NCBI GenBank assembly: GCA_021464415.1
Contig: CM038466.1
Span: 31,526,833 to 31,590,832 of the forward strand
Reading direction: 5' to 3'
DNA: 64,000 nt
DNA from: Lonicera japonica
Taxonomy: Eukaryota; Streptophyta; Magnoliopsida; Dipsacales; Caprifoliaceae
The notes beneath the pieces were generated by a model. That model made no database searches and was not told the DNA's origin. It worked only from the letters and a program-made list of their open reading frames with translations. The first letter of the stretch is position 1; each line of letters begins with the position of its first letter. The translations under genes and the position numbers were made by a program. Of this stretch, positions 57,062-64,000 are shown piece after piece.

Positions 57062-58090
57062 AGGTACGGTGCATTCCCTAGCTGGATGTCTTTGAAGGCT
57101 AGAGATAATAGTGACTGAGGAAATTAACTCGGCAGTCTAGATTTTGTCTTTCTTCTTATTCTTACCAAGTGAATATATTGTAATAGATCAAAATCGTGAC
57201 AAATTTCAGAAGTGCAATAACTACATATATATTCCATACTTTTGAACTGTAACGATACGTTAAAAATATATTTGTATAAATAAAGGTATATTGTTCTTAA
57301 ATATGAAGGGCATCGTCGAACACTTGCCCACCATGTGTATCGGATAGTTCGAATTTGAATTACTGTATATTGTTTTTCCTTTCAACTCAATTCACCATTA
57401 ATATTCTTTCCATCATCAAGTACTCCAAGCTTCAAATCTTATTAACGATTGAGATAAAATGGTTAATTGCATAAGATACACGAACTTCATGTGACAAGTA
57501 ACGTATGATGTATATATAGGCATTGAGACGAGGATACTTGTGTTTCTTGTAGCTTTGGATTCCCAACTCCTAATTAAATAAATTCTGAGTTTATATATAT
57601 TGTCTTTGAATTATCGCGACTCCTAAATAGATTTAATTTGAACTCTAGTAGTCTCTCTAATAACTTAAAATTCAATAGGTACAATGGCAAGATTTGAACC
57701 ATTTATTTAAAATAAAATGATTAGATTTGAGTAACTTCATTTTTAGAGTGTTAAGATACGCTATAGAAAATGCTGATTCACATCTAAATTTTGTCTCATA
57801 ATCCATGCAAGATGTTTGATCTTAGAAGTGTCAATTTCATATCAAAAATTGAAAACCAGTAGTTAACCGACCAAGTTGACCATTTGTGATTGGTAACTGA
57901 ATTTCTTTGTTTGGTAAGCCGGCTCTAAGCCATGACCCGAGTTGACCTCCGAAACCACAACTTTGAACCATGTTGCTAACTCTCGATTATTGACCTAATC
58001 CGGTAGCGGTTTGCTATACGGCATTAGTTAGTCTAATATCTGTTATAACATTAATTAGTTTATTTACCCAAAAAATAACGAAAGTACAAA
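57062..58090. other. Intergenic, no gene recognised
   Basis: AT-rich sequence; it probably includes the promoter of the putative transcript that starts near 58100. Confidence 0.4.
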
Positions 58091-58099
58091 ACCCTCCTC

Positions 58100-58336
58100 C
58101 TTTCCTTTCCTCAGTGGCTCTGTGTTCAGAGTTTGCTTCCTCCGTCCGCCGCTCCACTCCCTCCTCAGTATCTCTCACTCTTCCAGTTTTCTTCGCCGAC
58201 GCCGTGATCTTCTCCTCTCACTCTGTCTCTTACTTCATCTGTCGACTCTGTTCGTCACTCCGTCTCTCTTCTCTCCGTCCGCCAAGCTCCAGTCGTCCTC
58301 ATCTCCGATCTCTCAATCTCTCGGGTCTCCACAAAG
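58100..58336 (+). other. Probable untranslated first exon
   Basis: An abrupt change to CT-rich, CpG-containing sequence typical of plant 5' UTRs (CTCCGTCCGCCG, CGCCGACGCCGTG), ending in a strong donor AAAG/GTAAGG at 58336/58337 and followed by AT-rich intron-like DNA. It contains no ATG-initiated frame that I trust; the open frame through it lacks a proper start. No downstream exon is recognisable before 63.2 kb, so the transcript, if real, continues beyond the window or is non-coding. Confidence 0.5.
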
Positions 58337-58659
58337 GTAAGGCTCCGGGCTCCTTTATTTTTTAGTTTGTTTAATACATAGAGTAGATTTGTAGAATAAA
58401 TGAGTACTGAATTAGTTTAATGATGCATTTTTTTGATTTAGGGTTAGAAATTTGGGTTTAAACTTCAAATTAGGAGTTTCCAAAAGAAGTTTCAATTAAT
58501 TTTTTCTTTAATGGGCATCATTTATATTGTTTATTGTTTGTGAAGTGTGATTAGTGTTGTTTTTTCAAGCTTGCTATAACATAAACATATATGCACTGGT
58601 GCTGGTCTATTTCTGGTTCAGTGGTGCTTAATTCTTTCAATTTTCTAGTTCATTCCTTG

Positions 58660-58990
58660 CTATTCCTCAACATGAATCTTTGAGGAGCCTGTAGTTCGAC
58701 TCATTAACAACTGAGAAACAACATGCATTCTTGGCCTTGGTTTTGGATTGGCATGTAAACAAGCTTTTGCTGTTTTTACAATAGATAACACTACCTCCTC
58801 AACTCCGAGTGAGGGAAATGGAAGGCATTGGTTGACTATGTCATTCAGTTGTATCACCTTGATCAATGAAGATAATATAGTATCAATCAAGTCACTGCGA
58901 TGGTTCCCTTTGATCACTTCTAGTGCTAATACTCCAAAACTATAGACGTTGCGCTCGCCAATGCAATAATCCCACATATTCCGAGTCACT
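58660..58990 (-). pseudogene. LRR receptor-like kinase fragment (MIK2-like C-terminal kinase part)
   Basis: About 109 codons on the minus strand match the C-terminal third of a plant LRR-receptor kinase domain: VYSFGVLALEVIKGNH (subdomain IX), then a segment of the type IVNQCLPFPSLGVEE, and ACLHANPKPRPRMHVVSQLL (subdomain XI). The usual Asp before VYSFG is changed (RNVYSFG). The rest of the gene is absent on both sides, with the frame broken upstream of 58990. It is a truncated pseudogene fragment; the closest family I recognise is MIK2-like/XIIb receptor kinases. Confidence 0.75.
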
Positions 58991-59450
58991 TTTTTGAGTC
59001 TCAGTTGCAGTCATTTAGCGACTCTAGAATTAAGTTAGTTAGATGATGTACCATCAATGCATTGGTTAGTAAGTGAAGTCCACACTCGCAGTTACACACC
59101 AGACAACTTACACACCGGACAATGCACTGCCATTTTTTTTGAGTCTCAGTCCGGAGCCCCTCCAATATTAAGTTACTTAGATGATGTGGCATCAAGGCAT
59201 TGATCGGTAGGTGAGTTCTACACTCACTCTACATATTGAACAATGGACTAATAACACATGATCTGAGTCACTTTTTGAGTCTCAATTTTCAGCCCCTCCA
59301 AAATTAAGTTAGTCATATGATGTGACATTAATGCATTGGTTGGTAAGCAAAGTCCATACTCTTATCACTATAGACACTAACCAATGCACTGATGTCACAT
59401 CATTTGAGTTACTTTTTTGAGTCTCAATCTTGAGTCCCTTTTAATTTATT
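58978..59450. repeat. Diverged tandem repeat, three to four units of about 140 bp
   Basis: Units contain, in order, GAGTCACTTTTTTGAGTCTCA, a CCCCTCCAA(A/T)ATTAAGTTA-type run, GATG(T)GACAT(C/T)AA, GCATTGGTTGGTAAG and a TCCACACTC-type word. Copies start near 58978, 59130, 59268 and (partial) 59403. The array follows the kinase fragment directly. Confidence 0.7.
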
Positions 59451-59499
59451 GTTTGGATAATAATTTACTTGGGGTTCGGTCGATACTTTGAACAATGCA

Positions 59500-59960
59500 C
59501 CCAGGCATATTTATTCAAAGCTTACTTCAGTTAAATTAAGACCTAGAATGGAAATTGGCGAATCAAAGTAAATTTAGCGTGTGTTTTGAGTATAAGCATG
59601 GGAAGGGATTGTAAAGAATTGAATATCCTAGGCAATTTAATTGCTAGCAATTGGTTTATGTTGAAAATGTACTTTGAAAGTGTTTGATTGTACTTATTTT
59701 CAACTTGGGAAATGGTGTATTTCCATCTTATGGTGCCAATCAAATGCCAAAACATGGAAAAGTAAAGATTGTGTATAGGGAGTTAGCTTGTCCCTCTAAT
59801 ATGCGCAATATTCTCCATGGACTTCAATTTCTTTGGTGGAGAATTTTGGCTATTAAACAACAAAATGTTGGAAAATGGATCATTCTGGTGTTTTCTATGG
59901 AAAATTTCCAGTTGAACATGCCTTTATGGAAATTAAGATCTAGGGTGGAAATTATTGAAT
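59500..59960 (+). repeat. Dispersed repeat family, copy 1
   Basis: Contains TTAAATTAAGACCTAGAATG, CTTATTTTCAACTTGGGAAA, CCAAAACATGGAAAAGTAAA, GGCTATTAAACAACAAAATG and a second GGAAATTAAGATCTAGGGTG. Parallel copies lie at 60000-60320 and 62480-62835. No coding frame is conserved among the copies. Confidence 0.7.
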
Positions 59961-59999
59961 CAACTATTACTAAAGAATTGAATTCTAGGCAATTTAATT

Positions 60000-60320
60000 G
60001 CTAACAATTGGTTGCCATGGAAAATGTTCTTTTAAGGTATTTGATCATACTTATTTCAACCAACAAAATAGTGTATTTCCATCTTGTGGTGCAAATCAAA
60101 TGCCAACACATGAAAAAGTAAGGATTGCATATGCAATATTGTTCATGGAATTCAATTTATTTGGTGGAGAATTCTAGTTTTTTGAGGAATTGGTTGGGTT
60201 CTAAAATTTTGGCTATTAAACAGTGAAATGTTGGAAAAATGGACCTTTTCCATGTTTTCTATAGAAAATGGTTCCATTTGAATATACCCTTATGGAATCA
60301 AGATCTAGAGTGGAAATTGT
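60000..60320 (+). repeat. Dispersed repeat family, copy 2
   Basis: Shares with copy 1 ACTTATTTCAACCAACAAAA, GTGTATTTCCATCTTGTGGT, ATGAAAAAGTAAGGATTG, TTGGCTATTAAACAGTGAAA and the final AATCAAGATCTAGAGTGGAA. With copy 1 it forms a tandem pair of about 360-bp period. Confidence 0.65.
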
Positions 60321-62479
60321 TGAACCAAGTCTTAGTGACTCGTGGTGACATATTATAAGTGAAGTCAATGAAATATCAAATTTGCAATTTATTTATTAGG
60401 TGTGATGATAAATTAACAGTTACATAGCAAGCTGCCTTAACCAAGAGGGAGGGAGAAGAAAGTTAGACATGGAAATTGGATTCAAGATGACAAGGCTCCA
60501 ATCTTCTGATCTTTAGTTTTATAACAAAGTTGCTTTTACTCCCTTCCTCTTTATATCTAAATGGTCTAAACTCCAATGAAGAAAACTGTTGATCCGTACA
60601 CTAAAATGAAAGGCTTGGAAAACGGCATAATTTGGGCATGTTTGGTCGATCGAAGGCCCACTGATTGATCAATTAGGAATTCTTCACTATCTTCCATTCA
60701 GGGCTTTTCACATAATTGATCTTTTGGTACTTCGAATGATTCTATCAATGGAGCCACTCTCTTTAAGCCTCAAGCTGGCTTCTACCGATAGGGACTTCAT
60801 CACGTTTATCTTTCCAATTTGACTTTCCACTCAATTACCACCAAATATCACAAATCGTTGACAAATACACAAATTTTTTTATCAGAGGCCTTTGTTTCAG
60901 AGTATAATGGCTTTAAGCTAGGTAAAACATAAACTGGTGAAAATTAGTTTCACCTATTTTAGGCAACCTTTCTCTTGGTTTAAATTGTGAATATTTGTGC
61001 AGCCAATAATTATGCAAATTTAACCAATAAGAGTGACCAAATTTTGCCAAATAGGTGAAAGTGTTTCTGAAAATTTTACTTCTGATAGGTGAAAAGATTA
61101 CTGTCTTGGACTAAACAAGCCTCAAAAGGAGCTAATGTAGCAAAATTTTCAATTTTCAGCAGCAGCTATGATATGTCAATCTCTCTTTTTCTATTATTCC
61201 CCTTTTCTCTTCCTATTGTTCATTGAAATATGAAATTTTAGATCCCTTCTTTATGCATCAAGTTAAAAGAATTAGATGGGGTTGAAAAGATAAAATTGGT
61301 GTGCTCATTCTAAAATACCTTTAAAAAGAAATGGGTTGTCAATGTCACTTGCAGTATATGTATAAATCTTATTAAAAAAATCAATACTTTGTCTTAAAAT
61401 TCTTGGTATTTTTGGTATTAGCCATATTTGGTATTTTTATGTTTTTTTTTTTTTTAAGATCTCTAAGTTCAATCTAGGACATTAGAGTAGTAGCATAAAT
61501 AAAGAAAAAAGTAACAAACGATGGGGGATACAATAAAGCCATCCCCAATGATGGTATTTTCAGTTTCATTGGTTGGTATTTTGGTATAGATGGTAAGGTA
61601 AATCATTATTTTTTATATGGGTAATACAGAAACCAAACAAAACATTTCCTATATTTTCGGTATTTGAATATGTGATAATTTTGTTTTTCTAGATTAATTC
61701 GATTAATTTCGGTTAAAAATGGTAACATGTGACACACAGTTACATACGAAAAGTTATATATTTAGTAAGGAAAATTGTTAACTTATGCCCTGTGGGCACA
61801 TGTAAGTTTAATATGAATAGAAATAATAACTCTAAGTGAGAATCAGTGCCCTTGTTTAGTAGAAAAAATGTTAACTTATGTCATATGGCACATGTAAGCT
61901 TAATACGAATAGAAAGAATAACTCCGTTGTGATAATTTGTGCCCTGTTTAATGGGTGATAAAGATTTGTTCTTTCTATAAGTAGGTTGTTAACGTGCCCT
62001 TAGGGCACACGTAAACATGACCAAATAATATGAATGGTGTGATTATCCTTTAATTGTTTTTTTGTTACAGCGACCAATTCTGGGCATTATTGTCATTCTA
62101 CAGTTAGGTTTTAAAATCTCACTCCCTACCATTTGAACTTTACTATATTCATATCCCTCACTCCTTCACTGTGCGATAAAGCCCATGAAGGGAGAAGAGA
62201 GACACAGAGAGATAGCCGTCTCCTTTTTGTGACATTATGAATGTTTTTAGAGGAGATTAGGGTTTTTTAAAAAAACTAATAGAAGGTGGAGAAAAGTGGC
62301 TGAAGATTGCCTGAGATTTGTCTGAGCTCTGAAAAAAAGGTTAGATTCGTGTCCCTTCTTGTTTTTATCAAAAATATTTTCCGATTCCGAGTTGAATCGG
62401 ACTGGAATCGGCGAATGAAGCCGAAATACTGGTTAGATGTATAGGTTCAGTCATTTTGGAAGTTAATCTGCTAGGGCTC
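60321..62479. other. Intergenic; short repeats around GGGCACATGTAAG
   Basis: No gene is visible. At about 61765-62025 three related blocks carry GTTAACTTATG(C/T)C, (G)GGCACATGTAAG and AATA(T/C)GAATAGAAA words; the last (61987-62020, GTTAACGTGCCCTTAGGGCA) is palindromic. An inverted-repeat element disrupted by deletion is likely. At 62160-62345 a purine-rich segment ending in AAAAAGGTTAGATTC could be an untranslated exon, but this is weak. Confidence 0.4.
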
Positions 62480-62835
62480 TGGCTGATGCTTTGAAACATG
62501 CTCCCTGTCATATATATTCAAAATTTATTTAGTCAAATTAAGACCTAGTATGGACATTGGTCAATCAAAGTAAATTTGATGGCGTTCTTATTTTCAACCT
62601 GGGAAATAGTGTTTTTCTCATCTTTTGGTGACACACCAAAACATGGAAAAGTAAAGATTGTGTATGCCTATATTTTCCATGAAATTCAATTTCTTTGTGC
62701 AAATTATAGATTTTTTCTTTTTGGGGGTGGGTGGGTTAAAAGTATGGCTATTAAACAACAAAAATGTTGGAAAAGTGGACCTTTTTTGTGTTTTCATGGG
62801 AAATGGTTCCATTTCAATCAGTGTTTTAAATTGCG
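62480..62835 (+). repeat. Dispersed repeat family, copy 3
   Basis: Parallels copy 1: CAAATTAAGACCTAGTATGG, TTATTTTCAACCTGGGAAAT, CCAAAACATGGAAAAGTAAA and GGCTATTAAACAACAAAAAT in the same order and orientation. Confidence 0.7.
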
Positions 62836-62839
62836 CTAG

Positions 62840-63230
62840 CGTAATGTTTTGGTTCCTAGATTGCGTAGTGCAAATAAATAGTGTAATAGCGTAAGCTATT
62901 CGGGACATGAATAGCGTCATAATTTTAAAAAATAAAAAATAACATTATACTAAAGAACATAAATAAAAATCCATTAAAACACTTCAAATAAGTAAAATTA
63001 AAATCTATGCAATCATTTCAAACTACCAAAATACCATACAACTCGTACAATAATTCCTAGTAAGCCATAAAAAGCGAGCAATTCAATCCTCACAAACGCA
63101 CATCAAGTTCTAACTTTTATCAAATGATAAACTAAAAATAATTTGCATTATCCAACTTTATTTCACTTTCAAGCAGACATTGCCGCTAATCACAAATGAC
63201 CGAAAATCAAAAAATTCAATAGTTACAAAT
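62840..63230. other. AT-rich stretch without a gene
   Basis: Nothing was recognised apart from short repeats of GCGTAAT/AGCGTAA near 62835-62925. Confidence 0.4.
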
Positions 63231-64000
63231 ACAACAACAACAACAACAACAACAACAAGCCTTTATCCCACTAGGTGGGGTCGGCTACATGGATCAAACG
63301 ACGCCATAGTGGTCTGTCGTGAATCATATCTATAGTGAAACCATTCGCCTCTAAATCCTTCTTAATAGTTTCACCTATAGTTTTTCTAGGTCTTCCTCTG
63401 CCTCTAACAACTAGGCTTCCCTCCATATGATCAACTCTCCTTACCACGGCATCTACAGGTCTCCTCCATACATGCCCAAACCATCTAAGTCGAAATTCAA
63501 CCATCTTTTCTGTAATAGGTGCCACCCCAACTCCCTCTCTGATGGTAACATTCCTGATCTTATCTTTCCTAGTCTTGCCACTCATCCATCTCAACATTCT
63601 CATCTCAGCTACACATAGTTTATTCTCGTGTTGGCTTTTGACCGCCCAACACTCAGTCCCATACAACATCGCTGGTCTAACTGCGGTACGATAGAATTTT
63701 TCTTTTAACTTGAGTGGTACCTTTTTATCACATAACACACCCGAAACTTTCCTCCATTTCAACCATCCTGCTTGAATCCGGTGGTTTACATCTCCCTCGA
63801 TCTCCCCATCTTCTTGTATAATGGATCCAAGATACTTAAATCGCGTGACTTGTGGTATGACATTGTCCCCAACTTTTACCTCTAAGTTAGTAGTGCTCCG
63901 CCTTTTACTGAACTTGCACTCCATATATTCTGTCTTACTTCTGCTTAAACGAAAGCCATGCGCTTCTAAAATTTGTCTCAAAGTTTCCACCTTCCCATTT
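63231..64000 (-). pseudogene. RTE-type LINE, 3' end of ORF2 and tail (runs off window)
   Basis: On the minus strand the frame is open from the window edge (64000) to a stop at 63271, about 240 codons. It covers the end of an RTE-clade reverse transcriptase (SKTEYMECKF, RFKYLGSIIQEDG) and its conserved C-terminal region (YGTECWAVK, MRMLRWMSGKTRKDKIRN, FGHVWRRP, RGRGRPRKT, PLWRRLIHVADPT). The short 3' UTR matches the very common plant phrase CCGACCCCACCTAGTGGGAT, and the element ends in a (TTG)n tail (minus strand; 63231-63257), the hallmark of RTE elements. No stop interrupts the visible part, so it is a fairly young copy; its 5' part lies outside the window, and I cannot tell whether it is truncated. 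Confidence 0.88.

Noticed and set aside
58114..58365. 83-codon Ser/Arg-rich frame
   Set aside because: It does not begin with ATG, runs through a strong splice donor and lies in a CT-rich leader-like exon; a 5' UTR is more likely.

Overview
This window is nuclear DNA of an angiosperm, most likely a eudicot. It has AT-rich intergenic sequence, GT-AG introns, plant gene families (a plant NPP-type phosphodiesterase, ISY1, an F-box/FBA protein, an LRR-receptor-kinase fragment) and a dense load of plant mobile DNA (Ty1/copia, L1 and RTE LINEs, TRIM, SINE, Tourist/Stowaway/hAT-like MITEs, and an endogenous caulimovirid). I cannot name the species.

Layout. 1-4.6 kb is gene-poor, with a decayed copia gag-pol fragment and a compact multi-hairpin MITE. 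4.58-11.02 kb holds a partial tandem duplication of a nucleotide pyrophosphatase/phosphodiesterase gene. The upstream unit carries only promoter, exon 1 and part of intron 1. The downstream unit is continuous with exon 2 and gives an intact 480-residue protein. 12.1-26.5 kb is the most striking segment: a 13.6-kb cluster of endogenous florendovirus-like pararetrovirus DNA bracketed by a 353-bp direct repeat of host sequence. It contains a near-full-length genome and an internally deleted genome in tandem on the minus strand, then a 3.5-kb plus-strand fragment in inverted orientation. The inverted arms (about 15.0-18.8 kb and 22.6-26.1 kb) could form a long hairpin transcript. 26.9-33.5 kb is an F-box/FBA pseudogene split by a very young copia element (27276-32831: identical 264-bp LTRs, perfect 5-bp target duplication, one frameshift). 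Its leader carries a cluster of CACGTG/CACGTC motifs.

34.2-42.6 kb holds a TRIM remnant, a Stowaway-like MITE and then an 11-exon minus-strand gene for a C2-like-domain protein with a C-terminal membrane anchor; its introns are full of MITEs, foldback elements, a SINE and a minisatellite. 42.6-46.9 kb is intergenic with MITEs. 47.07-48.88 kb is the two-exon ISY1 splicing-factor gene. 48.9-64 kb is mostly intergenic: a decayed L1 LINE on the minus strand, SINE and MITE copies, a 15-G run, a probable untranslated first exon (about 58.10-58.34 kb), a receptor-kinase pseudogene fragment, local repeat families, and the 3' end of an RTE-type LINE running off the window.

The three host genes judged intact (NPP, the C2-like/TM protein and ISY1) are unrelated in function; this is ordinary plant gene order broken up by transposons and virus-derived DNA. 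The best candidates for a second look are the inverted florendovirus cluster with its long flanking duplication, the duplicated NPP promoter and first exon feeding one shared exon 2, and the ACGT-rich leader of the young copia element.
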